DNA from: Didemnitutus sp041906465
GTDB lineage: Bacteria > Verrucomicrobiota > Verrucomicrobiia > Opitutales > Opitutaceae
Reading direction: 5' to 3'
Assembly: GCA_041906465.1 (NCBI GenBank)
Contig: JAYRJE010000002.1
Location: forward strand, 62,001-126,000
Length of the DNA stretch: 64,000 bases
Part shown: one piece after another, positions 8,066-18,300 of the stretch
Position numbering within the stretch: position 1 is the first letter of the stretch
Layout of the letters: each line of letters begins with the position of its first letter
Translations under genes and position numbers: made by a program
The notes under the pieces: model-generated
Databases searched by the model: none
What the model saw: only the letters and a program-made list of their open reading frames with translations
Told to the model about the DNA's origin: nothing

Positions 8066-9538
8066 TCACCAGCCGTTGAATTTGCGCATCTGGGTTGCGC
8101 GGGCGTCGCCGTCGGTAATCTCGCGCCATTCTTCGGCGCGGAAGGGCATGCCGCTGTCGAGGTTTTCGAGCGACTCGTCGTAGTGAAACTCGGCTTCGCC
8201 GGTGAGCGTGAGGGTGTTGCCGACGGCACCGCCGTAGATCTGGCCGTTGCCGTTGATCGAGATGTCGGCGTTCGGCGCGTAGAGCGCGGCGGTCAGGCTG
8301 CCGTTGCCGACGATCTGAATGCGCTGGCCGCCGGCGCGCGTGTTCGTGCCGTAGATCAGGCACGTGCTCGGGCGGGTGTTGTGGTTCGCGAGGCCGTTGC
8401 CGCCGATGAGCAGGTCGCCTTCGGAATAGAGCGTGAGACTGGAGTTGGGCGTGATGATGATGCTCGCCTGTCCGGTGAGATCGATCGTGCGCGTGCCGGT
8501 GCCGCCGGTGAGCACGAGCGTCACGTCGCCGTAGATCGTGAGTGTCTGCCGCCCGCTCAGCGACAGGTTCGGACAACGCCACTTCGTCGCGACGCGCGGA
8601 AAGCCGAGCGTGGACGGAAGCGAGGCCAGCCAGATGCCGTCCACGGGAGCCGTGACATTCGGAAAGCTGGCGGAAAAATCGGTGGCGATGCGGGCCGGGT
8701 CGATCCGCACGTCGGCCGGAGTGTCGCGGCCGGTGACGGAGCCGTTGCTGCCGACGACGGGCTCGGCGCCGCCCGTGTAGACGTAGCCGTAGATGTCCGC
8801 GTGGTTCACGAGGACCTTGCGGGTTTCCACCGCGACGCTCGCCACGCTGCCGCGATCGTTGCGGGTCGTCGCGCTGTAGGCGACCGGCGCGGTGGAGGGA
8901 TCGTTGTCGGGGTCGGAGTTCCAGCTGTCGACCGAGGCGCGGTTGCCGGCGAACGTCACGGTGTCCTTCGCCATCAGACCGGCGCTGAAACGCGAGCGGC
9001 GGCGCAAGGTGACTTCGACCATCTTCGTGACCGCTCCGCTGCCGGCCGCCTCGACGGTGGAAAGGGCCACGACGCTCGGGTGTGCGTTGCCGCTCGGCGC
9101 GTGGTTGTCGACGTAGACTTTCACGCTGCCGGTGGCGCTGCCGAGATCGAAGCCGGTCAGGCGGCGCCGGGCGGAGCCGCTGGCGAGCGTCCAGTCGTTC
9201 CACGCGGTGGTCGATCCGGCGTTGGCTTGGTTGAATGACCACAGCGCTTCCTCGGCGCCGGCTTCGGCGAGATTGAATGCCGCGGCCTGCTGAAAGCTGC
9301 GTTGGGCCAGCCGGGCGGAGTTGACGTTGAGACTGACGTAGCTCGTGAGAGCGAGCGCCAGCACCGCCATGATCAACAGCGTCACGATCAGCACGGCGCC
9401 GCGGTCAGGACGCAGCGCCGTTCCGGAGATCAGGTGCGACTGCCGGGCGCGTCGCGAATATTCCTTCGGCGGTCCCGGCGGTTCCGCCTTCCCACTGGCG
9501 GCCGCGCGCGGAGATGAAAACGGGAGGGGCGCGTTCAT
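8066..9538 (-). CDS. PilX-like pilus protein with large beta-rich C-terminal domain (copy 2)
   Basis: A 490-aa paralogue of the protein at 2493-3941. A Pro/Arg-rich leader precedes the hydrophobic helix GAVLIVTLLIMAVLALALTS. The C-terminal ~430 residues share with copy 1 the blocks ASVDSWNSDPD, ADIYGY, VGSNG, ATDFSA and a final FHYDESLENL. The N-terminal leader is about 35 residues longer than in copy 1 (an internal Met is absent, so this start is the only clear one). Its ATG overlaps the stop of the PilW-like gene (9538-9540). Last gene of the second kinase-pilin operon. Confidence 0.75.
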   Translation of the reverse strand: MNAPLPFSSPRAAASGKAEPPGPPKEYSRRARQSHLISGTALRPDRGAVLIVTLLIMAVLALALTSYVSLNVNSARLAQRSFQQAAAFNLAEAGAEEALWSFNQANAGSTTAWNDWTLASGSARRRLTGFDLGSATGSVKVYVDNHAPSGNAHPSVVALSTVEAAGSGAVTKMVEVTLRRRSRFSAGLMAKDTVTFAGNRASVDSWNSDPDNDPSTAPVAYSATTRNDRGSVASVAVETRKVLVNHADIYGYVYTGGAEPVVGSNGSVTGRDTPADVRIDPARIATDFSASFPNVTAPVDGIWLASLPSTLGFPRVATKWRCPNLSLSGRQTLTIYGDVTLVLTGGTGTRTIDLTGQASIIITPNSSLTLYSEGDLLIGGNGLANHNTRPSTCLIYGTNTRAGGQRIQIVGNGSLTAALYAPNADISINGNGQIYGGAVGNTLTLTGEAEFHYDESLENLDSGMPFRAEEWREITDGDARATQMRKFNGW

Positions 9539-10155
9539 CAGTTGCTGACGCGCTTGTTGCGCAGGATGTAGCGAGCGGAAGTGATCGACTGGTCGGTCGC
9601 CGCGCTCGTGCCGGACGTGCGCTGGGCGCGGAGGACGATCTGGAGCTGCTTGGTTTCGGTGTCGTTGGCCGCGACGTTGCTGGTGCCGGCGGCGGTCTCG
9701 AGCTTGTAGCGCTTGAACGTGAAATCCGCCGCGAGGTTGCGGATCAGCGCGCGCCGCGTCGCGGTGGAGCTGGCGTCACCGACCACGCGATAGAACGCCT
9801 GGTAGGTCGCGCTGCGTGCATCCGCGTCGTAGCCGTAGGTGACGGTCGCGGCGCTGGCGCCGGCGGGCAGCAGGAGCGTGACGCTTTGGGTGTGGTTCCA
9901 GCGGACATCGCGGGCGAGGCGTGCTTCCTCCGCGAATGTTTCCAGGCCGCGCCGCACCTCCGCATCGAGTTCGCTCAGGCTGCTGGTGCGAAAACCCGTG
10001 CGACCCAGAAACACGAACGAACTCATCACCGCCGCGAGCACGAATGCGCTCAGCGTCGAGGCAATGAGCACCTCGGCGAGGGTGAAGCCGACCGTCGCGG
10101 CCCTGCGCGCGCGTGGCTCCTCAATGCGACGTGCTGATGTAGTCATTGAGTCCAT
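9538..10155 (-). CDS. PilW/GspJ-like minor pilin (copy 2)
   Basis: A 205-aa prepilin. The leader ends in ATVG, then FTLAEVLIASTLSAFVLAAV, with the Gly(-1)/Phe(+1)/Glu(+5) arrangement of type IV pilins. SLSELDAEVRRGLETFAEEA aligns with the same region of copy 1. The shared C-terminal end ITSARYILRNKRV is almost identical to copy 1 (LSARYILRNKTV). It overlaps the PilV-like gene upstream by 35 bp and the PilX-like gene downstream by 1 bp. Confidence 0.8.
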   Translation of the reverse strand: MDSMTTSARRIEEPRARRAATVGFTLAEVLIASTLSAFVLAAVMSSFVFLGRTGFRTSSLSELDAEVRRGLETFAEEARLARDVRWNHTQSVTLLLPAGASAATVTYGYDADARSATYQAFYRVVGDASSTATRRALIRNLAADFTFKRYKLETAAGTSNVAANDTETKQLQIVLRAQRTSGTSAATDQSITSARYILRNKRVSN

Positions 10156-10699
10156 TTCTGCCGTAGCGCGTGATGAGCTTCGCGGTCTGGGGCCGGCCGT
10201 CGCTCCCGCGCCACTCGGCGGTGAGCGTGATTTCCTTCATGTCGCTTTTCGGCGACGTGATGCGGCGCGTGCACGTGAACGCGCTGGCGCCGCGGGCCGC
10301 GGAGTCGGGCGTGAAGGTCGAGCTGCCGGCGAGCGCGTCGAGCTGCGTCCAGCTCTTCAGTCGCAGCTGTTCCATTTCCGTTTGCAGGACCTGTGTGGCG
10401 AGCGCGAGCTTGCGGGTGCGGTCCATCGCGCGCACGCCGCTCTGCATCGCGCTGATCGCGCTGACGATGCCGAAGACGAGCACGAGCGAGGCGACCATCA
10501 CCTCGACGAGCGTGAAGGCGTGCGCGAGCGCAGCACGATGCCGGGTGGGTTGCGCGCTGGCGCGCACCTGGTCCGTCGAGCGGAAGAGCGGCGCGGCGAG
10601 CGCGCCACCTGCGTGGCGATCGTGCGTGATGCCGACCGCGCCAGCCTCGTTACCCCGGCGGCTGCGGTGCGGCGGCAGGGAATCGGATCGCGCGTTCAT
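10121..10699 (-). CDS. PilV/GspI-like minor pilin (copy 2)
   Basis: A 192-aa prepilin-like protein with an unusually long, basic leader of about 60 residues before AFTLVEVMVASLVLVFGI. As in copy 1 the residue before Phe is Ala rather than Gly. An internal start could shorten the leader, but the annotated ATG overlaps the stop of the kinase gene by ATGA (10696-10699), which supports it. The C-terminus RYGRNGLNDYISTSH parallels copy 1. The kinase-pilin translational coupling is the notable point. Confidence 0.75.
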   Translation of the reverse strand: MNARSDSLPPHRSRRGNEAGAVGITHDRHAGGALAAPLFRSTDQVRASAQPTRHRAALAHAFTLVEVMVASLVLVFGIVSAISAMQSGVRAMDRTRKLALATQVLQTEMEQLRLKSWTQLDALAGSSTFTPDSAARGASAFTCTRRITSPKSDMKEITLTAEWRGSDGRPQTAKLITRYGRNGLNDYISTSH

Positions 10700-12372
10700 G
10701 CGGCGCCTCCCTTCAGCGGCAGATGCAGGCGCACCGTCGTGCCGCGCCCTTCCTCGGAATCGAGGCGGAGTGTCGCGCCCATCTCCTTGGCGCGCGTGGT
10801 GAGATTGACGAGTCCGCGCCCGGTGCCCATGCGCCGCACGGGGTCGAAGCCGCGGCCGTTGTCGATCACCTCCAGCCGCGCGCCGCCGTTTTCACCCGGG
10901 CTCAGCCGGATCGCGATGCGCGAGGCGCGACCGTGACGGAGCGCGTTGCTGAGGCACTCGCGCACGATTTGGAGCGCGTGGGTTTCCACGACGTTTGTCA
11001 GCTGCGCGGCGGCGGTGTCGTCCAACTCGAGCGTAAATTCCACCGGCCACAGCTCGTGCATCGTCCCGGTGAGCGCGCGCACGGCGTCGGCGAAGCGCTG
11101 ACGTTGCTCCGGTGGCTCGGGTTCGAGGTCGCTGATGTAGCTGCGCACCGTGCGGATCGTCTCGTTGAGATTCGTCATGCAGCTCCGGATGCGGCCCTCC
11201 GCGCCGAACGGATCGGCGCTCAACTGCGTGCGCACCGACTCGAGCCCCAGCCCGGCGGCGTAGATGGATTGGATCACGTGATCGTGCAGATCGCGGGCGA
11301 GCCGCGCGCGGAGTTCGACGGAGTGGCGCAGGTTTTCCTGGCTCTCACGCAGCGCCACTTCGGTGCGCTGGCGTTCGGCGATCTCGACTTGCAGTGCGTT
11401 GCGATCCGCGTGTGCCGTCTCGACGAGCTGGGCGACGGGGGCAAATTCGTCGTGGCGACCGAGGAGCGGCGTGATCGCGGCGGGATCTTTTCGCCGCAGG
11501 CTGTCGCCAATCAGCTGGAGCGGCTGCAGCACCCAGTGGCGCACGGCGAGGCCGAGGGCGACGACCAGCAGCGCGCCGAAGGCCACAAACAGCAGGGCAA
11601 TGCGCCAGGTCGCGAAGGCGGGCTCGCCGTCGGTCGGCCACGGGCGCTCGAGCACGAGTTGGCGCAGCGGGCGCGCGTCCAGGTCGGCGAGCAGGCGGCG
11701 CACCTGCAGGGTTCGCGCCGGGGCGGCTTCGGCGAACATCACCCGCGGTTCTTCGAGGCGGGTGTCGGCATCCGTGATGGCGGCGAGTTGCGCGAGCCAG
11801 GCCTCGGTCCAGCGTCGGCCGACGACAATCCAGCCGGCCGGTTCCTCGGCTGCGAGCAGGGGCGCCGCGCGCAGTTGCCAGAGGTCGTTGCCCCCGGGCG
11901 CGAAAAAATTGAGGCGTTGCCCGGCCCGGTCGGCGGCGGTGAGTTTGGGTGTGGCCGGTGCGGGCGGCACGGGAACGGCGGTATCGCGCGTGGCGAGATG
12001 CACGAGCTGGCCGTCGGCGCGCAGCAACCAGATGGCGTCGAACTGGCGGTCGGCCAGCGCGGCGTTCACGTGGGTGGCGAGCCACTCCGCGTCCGGGCGC
12101 ACCAGCATCGCACGGGTTTGCGGTGACGCGGCGAGATCGAGGAGCAGTTCCTGCATCGGGCGGTCCGCGATCTCGAGCCAGCGGCCGAGCTGGCGCGCGT
12201 CTTCATCGCGCAGCTGCTGACGCTGCGTGGCGAGTGTCCGTTGTTCCGCGGCCCACAGCAGCCAAAGCACGCCGAGAAAAGCGGCACACAACCCGCCGAG
12301 CAGCGCCACAAACCGCCAGCGCACGCTCGGGGCAAAGTGGCGGGGCAGAGGGCTGGAAGGGAAAAGAGACAT
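10696..12372 (-). CDS. Sensor histidine kinase, HisKA_3 type, with no adjacent regulator
   Basis: A 558-aa membrane kinase. A first transmembrane helix lies at about residues 15-35, a large periplasmic region follows, and a second helix at about 253-275 (LLFVAFGALLVVALGLAVRH). The H-box ARDLHDHVIQSIYAAGLGLE (His near 361) is nearly identical to that of the kinase at 5834-7474, and the ATPase part has RECLSNALRHGRA and DNGRGFD. MSLFPSSPL (12372) was chosen as start; a Met 7 codons upstream is possible. The gene is coupled to the second PilV-like gene and has no response regulator beside it. It may use the regulator at 5151-5837. Confidence 0.88.
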   Translation of the reverse strand: MSLFPSSPLPRHFAPSVRWRFVALLGGLCAAFLGVLWLLWAAEQRTLATQRQQLRDEDARQLGRWLEIADRPMQELLLDLAASPQTRAMLVRPDAEWLATHVNAALADRQFDAIWLLRADGQLVHLATRDTAVPVPPAPATPKLTAADRAGQRLNFFAPGGNDLWQLRAAPLLAAEEPAGWIVVGRRWTEAWLAQLAAITDADTRLEEPRVMFAEAAPARTLQVRRLLADLDARPLRQLVLERPWPTDGEPAFATWRIALLFVAFGALLVVALGLAVRHWVLQPLQLIGDSLRRKDPAAITPLLGRHDEFAPVAQLVETAHADRNALQVEIAERQRTEVALRESQENLRHSVELRARLARDLHDHVIQSIYAAGLGLESVRTQLSADPFGAEGRIRSCMTNLNETIRTVRSYISDLEPEPPEQRQRFADAVRALTGTMHELWPVEFTLELDDTAAAQLTNVVETHALQIVRECLSNALRHGRASRIAIRLSPGENGGARLEVIDNGRGFDPVRRMGTGRGLVNLTTRAKEMGATLRLDSEEGRGTTVRLHLPLKGGAA

Positions 12373-12488
12373 TCGGTCCTGAAGCAGGTGCAACTTCCGC
12401 CGCGCCGCTCGCTGGGCTCAATCGCGATACGGAGCGTGCGCGCGCATTTCCACCTGATTTACCCGTTAGGGCCATTAGGCCATTAACC

Positions 12489-15377
12489 ATGGCCTGCGAC
12501 TGGGCCGAAGGTCCTGGCGCGGCGATGCGCTCATCGTGGGTTGCGCTGACGCGGCGCAACCTCTCAAGTGCTCGCGTGGCCGAGGTCCCCGACAACGTGA
12601 GGCGTCATTTTCTGACGTGGCGCGCCCCGCTGCTGCCCCAGGCGGTGGCATGGCTCGCGCGCGGGTGGGACGGCGGCGCGCCGCTCGATCTCTCGCGCTG
12701 GGTCATTGTCGTGCCGACGCGGCAGGCGGGTCGCCGGTTGCGCGCCGGTCTCGCGGAGTTCGCCGCCGCTCGCGCACAGGCAGTGTTTCCGCCGCGCGTG
12801 CAGACGCCGGAATCGTTCGTCGGGCCGGAAGGGACGCGCGACATGGCGACGCCGCTGCAATCACTGGTCGCGTGGACCCAGGTGCTCGACACGCTCGAGC
12901 TCGAACGTGTGCGCGCGGTTTTTCCGGTGGACCCGCCAGCCCGGAATTTCTCCTGGATGCTGCGACTCGCGGGCCAATTTTTGCGGCTGCAGACCTCGCT
13001 GGCCGAAGCGGGGCTCACGCTGAGCGACGTGGCGGCGCGCGTGCCGCTGGATTTTCCGGAGCGCGAGCGCTGGGAGCAACTCGGGCAACTCGGACGCGCG
13101 CACGCGGCGGTGTTGGCGGAGCGCGATTGGCGCGAACCGCAGGCGGTGCGCATCGCGGCGGCGCGTGCGCCGGTGGCGCTCGCGGGCGTCGAGCGCCTCG
13201 TCGTGCTCGCCGTGCCGGATCCGTCGCCGCTCGCCATCGAGACCCTGACGGAGCACGCGCGCGCGATGCCGGTGGACGTGGTGGTTTTCGCGCCGGAGGA
13301 GGAAGCGGCAAATTTCGATGCGTGGGGCCGTCCGCTGCCCGACGCCTGGCGCGGCCGGGCGGCGCCGTGGACGGATTTTCCGAATCAGGTGCATCTCGCC
13401 GCGGATGCCACGGCGCAAGCGGAGCAGATCGCCGCGCTTGCGGCCCTTTATCCCGCGCCCGATGGCGTGCTCGGCATCGGTGTGGCCGATCCGGAGATTG
13501 CTCCACTGGCGGAAAACGCGCTCGCGCGCGTGGGGCGCGCGGCGTTTGACCCGGCGGGCGAGCCGCGGCGGATGACCGGCTTTCATCATCTGCTGGTCGG
13601 CCTCGCGGCGTTGGGGCGCGAGGCGTCGTTTCCCAACGTGGCCGCGCTCGCGCGTCAGCCGGAGATCATGGGGTGGTTGCGCGCCGAGTTGGGCGGACTG
13701 AACGTCGAAACATGGCTCAAGTCGCTCGATGAGGTGTGGGCCGAGCACTTGCCGGCAACGCTGGCCGAGGCGAGCGCGCATGCCGAAGGTTCGTTCGCGG
13801 AGGCGCTGGGCAAACTGGAGACGCTCCGCGCGCGTTTGCGCTCGGGCGGCTTTGCCGACGCGGTCGCGGGCGTGCTCGCCGATCTGTTTGCCGCGCGGAA
13901 ACTCGATCTCGCCAGCGAGACGGACGCGGAGCTGGCCGAGTCGGCCGAAGCATGGACGGCGCTGTTGGCGGAGTGTGCGGTGGCCGCGCGGGCGTTTCCG
14001 CACCTGAGCCGCGAGGCGTGGTGGGAGGTGGCGCTGGAGCGCTTCGGCGCCCAGCGGCGCGAGAACGACAAGCCGGCCGGCGCGCTCGAACTTCAGGGCT
14101 GGCTCGAACTGCTGTGGGAGGACGCGCCGCATCTCGTCGTCGCGGGCGTCAACGACGGCTTCGTGCCGGATGCCGTCGCGGGCGACGTGTTTTTGCCGGA
14201 GAGCCTGTGCGCGCGGCTCGGGTTGAAGACGAACGCGACGCGTTTCGCGCGCGACGCCTATCTGCTGCACGCGATCGTGGCCGCGCGGGCAGCGGGCGGG
14301 CGCGTCGACGTGTTGCTCGGCAAGATTTCCGCGGCGGGCGATCCGTTGAAGCCGTCGCGTCTGCTCCTGCAATGCGCGGACGCCGAGCTGCCGGCGCGCA
14401 TCGAGCTGTTGTTCCGACCGCTCGAAGTGAACGCGACGCTGCCGGCGTGGGAACGCGCGTGGCGGTTGCGGCCGCGGCGAGTCACCCCGCCGACGCGCGT
14501 GTCGGTCACGGCGTTTCGCGCGTATCTCGAGTGTCCCTTCCGTTTCTATTTGCGGCACGTGCTCGGCATGGAAGCAGTCGACGCGACGAAGTCGGAAATG
14601 GACGCGTTCGACTTCGGCCGGCTGTGTCACGCGCCATTGGAAAAACTGAAGGAGACGCCGTGGCGCGATTGCGCGGACGAGGCCTTGTTGCGCGACATGT
14701 TGCTGCGCGAGTTCGATGCGGAAGCGGCGAAGAAATTCGGCGCCGAGCTCGCGGTGCCGCTCGTGGCGCAGCTCGAGTCGGCACGGCAGCGGTTGCGGCG
14801 CGCGGCGGCGGTGCAGGCGCGCGAACGCGCGGCCGGCTGGGTCGTGCAGGACGTGGAGCGGAAGTTCACGATCGACTTCGACGGCATCACGGTCGTGGGG
14901 AAAATCGATCGCATCGATCGACACGAGCAGACCGGCGCGTGGCGTGTCGTCGATTACAAGACGAGCGACACGGCGAAGGCGCCGGTGGCGGCGCACCTGG
15001 TTTCGCCGAAGCGCGAGCGCGAGTATCCCGAGTGGGCGTGCGTGACGTTCGGGGGCAAGGAGCGCGTGTGGGCCGATCTGCAACTGCCGCTCTATCTGCA
15101 CGCGTTGCCCGGCTTGATCGCCGGCGCGGATGCACGGGCGGCGTGCGGTTATTTCAATCTGCCGAAGGCGATCGGTGACACGGGCTTCGTGGGCTGGGAC
15201 GGTTACACGCTCGAGTTGCAGGACGCGGCGATGCGCTGTGCGCGCGGCGTGCTCGCGGCGGTGCGCGACGAAAAATTCTGGCCGCCGAATGAGCTCATCG
15301 ACGCGGAGCGCGATGCGTTTGCGGAGCTGTTTCACCGCGGCGTGGCGGCGAGCGTGGCGTGGGAGGTGGCGCCGTGA
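12489..15377 (+). CDS. addB: AddB-like PD-(D/E)XK nuclease subunit
   Basis: A 962-aa protein resembling the AddB subunit of AddAB recombination nucleases, which process double-strand ends for RecA. The N-terminus (WVIVVPTRQAGRRLRAGLAE) is the degenerate helicase fold of alphaproteobacterial-type AddB with no Walker A. The C-terminal domain starts at RVSVTAFRAYLECPFRFYLR and carries the nuclease motif GKIDRID...RVVDYKTSD. The CxxC cluster that, with an upstream Cys, holds the iron-sulphur centre in Bacillus AddB is not evident. The start at 12489 is the first ATG after the intergenic region; 12525 is an alternative. It ends in a GTGA overlap with the helicase gene. Confidence 0.78.
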   Translation: MACDWAEGPGAAMRSSWVALTRRNLSSARVAEVPDNVRRHFLTWRAPLLPQAVAWLARGWDGGAPLDLSRWVIVVPTRQAGRRLRAGLAEFAAARAQAVFPPRVQTPESFVGPEGTRDMATPLQSLVAWTQVLDTLELERVRAVFPVDPPARNFSWMLRLAGQFLRLQTSLAEAGLTLSDVAARVPLDFPERERWEQLGQLGRAHAAVLAERDWREPQAVRIAAARAPVALAGVERLVVLAVPDPSPLAIETLTEHARAMPVDVVVFAPEEEAANFDAWGRPLPDAWRGRAAPWTDFPNQVHLAADATAQAEQIAALAALYPAPDGVLGIGVADPEIAPLAENALARVGRAAFDPAGEPRRMTGFHHLLVGLAALGREASFPNVAALARQPEIMGWLRAELGGLNVETWLKSLDEVWAEHLPATLAEASAHAEGSFAEALGKLETLRARLRSGGFADAVAGVLADLFAARKLDLASETDAELAESAEAWTALLAECAVAARAFPHLSREAWWEVALERFGAQRRENDKPAGALELQGWLELLWEDAPHLVVAGVNDGFVPDAVAGDVFLPESLCARLGLKTNATRFARDAYLLHAIVAARAAGGRVDVLLGKISAAGDPLKPSRLLLQCADAELPARIELLFRPLEVNATLPAWERAWRLRPRRVTPPTRVSVTAFRAYLECPFRFYLRHVLGMEAVDATKSEMDAFDFGRLCHAPLEKLKETPWRDCADEALLRDMLLREFDAEAAKKFGAELAVPLVAQLESARQRLRRAAAVQARERAAGWVVQDVERKFTIDFDGITVVGKIDRIDRHEQTGAWRVVDYKTSDTAKAPVAAHLVSPKREREYPEWACVTFGGKERVWADLQLPLYLHALPGLIAGADARAACGYFNLPKAIGDTGFVGWDGYTLELQDAAMRCARGVLAAVRDEKFWPPNELIDAERDAFAELFHRGVAASVAWEVAP

Positions 15378-18300
15378 ATCTGCCGCCGCATGTCATGATT
15401 CTCGCTTCGGCGGGGTCGGGCAAAACGTATGCGCTCACGAGTCGGTTCATCGCCTTGCTCGCCGCCGGTGCCGCGCCCGAGCGGATCGTGGCGCTGACGT
15501 TCACGCGCAAGGCGGCGGGGGAGTTCTTCGACGGCATCCTGCGGAAGCTCGCGAGCGCGGCGCGCGACGAGCGCGAGGCGGCGACGCTGGCGCGCGAGGT
15601 CGGCCAGCCGGCACTCGGCGCGGCGGATTTCCTGCGGATGCTGCGCGGCGTGGCGGACGCGCTGCACCAGCTGCGGCTCGGCACGCTCGACAGTTTTTTT
15701 GCGCGGATCGCGCGGGCGTTTCCGTTCGAGCTCGGGCTCGCGGGCGATTTCGAGGTGTTGCAGGCGCACGGCGCACGCATCGAGCGGCGGCGCGTGCTGC
15801 AACGGCTGTTCGCGCGCGACGGCGAACTGGCGGATGCGCAGCGCGATTTTCTCGAAGCGTTCAAGCGCGCGACGTTCGGCACCGAGGAAAAGCAGCTCGG
15901 GCTGCGCCTCGATGAGTATCTCGACGCGCACTACGAGAAGTTTCTCGAAGTGCCCGACGGCGATTTGTGGGGCAATGCGGCGCGCATCTGGCCCCAAGGC
16001 CAGCCGTGGTGTCGCGATCTGAAGAAGGACCGCGTGTTGACCGATCTGCGGCGCTGGATCGCGAGCGCGCCGATGGAAGGGAAGCAGCGCGAGCGCTGGA
16101 CGCTTTTTGCGGGCGAGCTCGAAGCGTGGCAGCCCGGCGCGCCGCTGCCGAAGGCGATGGCCTACGTGCTGCCGAAATTGATGGAGGCTTGCGCAGCCGC
16201 CGGCGGTGGCCCCGTGGAGCTCACGATCGAACGCAAGAAGCAGACGATCGACGCGGCCGGTGGCGCGATTCTGCACGAGGTGTTGTGCGTCGTCGGCGAG
16301 GGCGAGCTGAAGCGCCGCCTCGAGGCGACGCGCGGCATCCATGCGGTGTTGCAGAGCTACGACGCGCTCTACGACGTGCTCGTGCGACGCGCGGGCAAGC
16401 TGACGTTCGCGGACGTGGAGCGGTTGCTGTTGCCGGATGATGGGCGCGTGCTGACGCGCGCGGCGGACGGTGTGGGCGATCGGCTGTTTCTCGATTACCG
16501 GCTCGATGCGGAGATCGATCACTGGCTGCTCGACGAGTTTCAGGACACGAGCCGCGGGCAATGGAGTGTGTTGCGCAACCTGATCGACGAAGTCGTGCAG
16601 GACGCGGAAGGACGGCGGACGTTTTTCTGCGTGGGCGACGTGAAGCAGTCGATCTTCGCGTGGCGCGCGGGCGATCCGCGGCTGATGGGCGAGATCCGCC
16701 AGCACTACAATCACGGCGGCGACGCACCGATCGCAACGCTGCCGCTCGACCAGTCGTGGCGCTCGGGACCGGCGATCATCGAGATGGTCAACGCGGTGTT
16801 CGGTGCGCGCGCGACACTGGCGGAGTTGTTTCCCGGCACGGCGACCGCGGAATGGAACCAACAATGGCGCACGCACACGACGGCGTTGCCGCGGCGCACG
16901 GGGCAGGCGGCGCTCTTGCACGCGGAGGATGAGGAGGCGCGGCGGCGGCTCACGCTCGAGTTGTTGCGCGAACTGCGGCCGCTCGAACACGGGCTCACGT
17001 GTGCGGTGTTGGTGCGCAAGAACAGCGAGGCGGCGGAGATCGCGGACTACTTGCGGCGCGAGGGCGGATTGCCGGCGGTGGCGGAGTCGGATCTGCGCGT
17101 GTGCGGCGACAATCCCGTCGGTGCCGCGCTGCTCGCGCTCTTTCAGGCGGCGGCGCATCCGGGCGATCGACTCGCGTGGGAGCACGTGCAAATGACGCCG
17201 CTCGCGGCGGCGTTGACGGAAGAGCGCGTGACGACGCCGGATGCGCTCGCGTGGCGCGTGCTGGGCGATGTGCACGCGCATGGCTTCGAGCGCACGGCGG
17301 AGCATTGGATGAAGCGCGTGGAGCCGCAGCTGGAGGGCGGACGGGACTTCACACACGAGCGCATGCGGCAGTTCGCGGCGGCGGCCGCGTTGTTCGATGC
17401 GAGCGGCAGTCGCGACGTGGATGAGTTTCTGGCGTTCATGGCGCGACACGTGGTGCGCGAGGCGGAGAGCGCGGCGGTCGTGCGCGTGATGACGATTCAC
17501 AAGTCGAAGGGCCTCGGCTTCGACGTGGTGCTCGTGCCGGAGTTGGAGGGCAATCGCATCGACGAGCCGCGCGGCGGGCTCGCCGTGCAGACGGACGCGA
17601 CGCATGCGCCGGAGTGGGTGCTGGACATGCCCACGAGCTTGTTCGCGCGCAACGACGACGCGTTGCGGACGTGGCTCGAGCGGGCGGAGCAGGATGCGGC
17701 TTACGAATCGCTCTCGCTGCTTTACGTCGCGATGACGCGGGCGAAGCGCGCGATGTTCGTGATCACGGAGCCGGTCGGCGATTCCGAGTCGAAGAATTTC
17801 CCGAAGCTCCTCGCGGCGACGCTCGGCGACGAAGCGAAACCGGTCCGCATCGGCGCGCTCACCGCGTCGGGGCCGTGGTCGGCGGGCGATCCGGACTGGC
17901 ATCGTGCGCTGGCGGCGCCCGAGCCGGCGAAACCGGCGGCGACGTTGCCGACGATCGTGGCCGCTGCCGCGCCGCGACGCGTGGCGCGCCGGCCATCAGG
18001 GGAACGCACGGGCGAGTGGGGCGCGGCGAAGTTGTTCGCGCTCGGCCAGCGCGAGGCCGTGACCTTCGGGGCGGAGGTGCATGCTTTGTTCGCCGAGTTG
18101 GAGTGGTGCGAGCCGCACGAGATCGAGACGCGCGCGCGGGCGTGGCAGGCGAGAGGCGTGGAACCCGCGGTGATCAGCGAGGTGGTCGGTTGCTTGCGCG
18201 CGCCGGCGCTGGCGGCGCTATGGCGCCCCGCGGTTGAGGGAGCGCAAGCGGCGACGGGCGCGAGCGCGAGAGAAGTATGGCGCGAACGTGCTTTCGAAGT

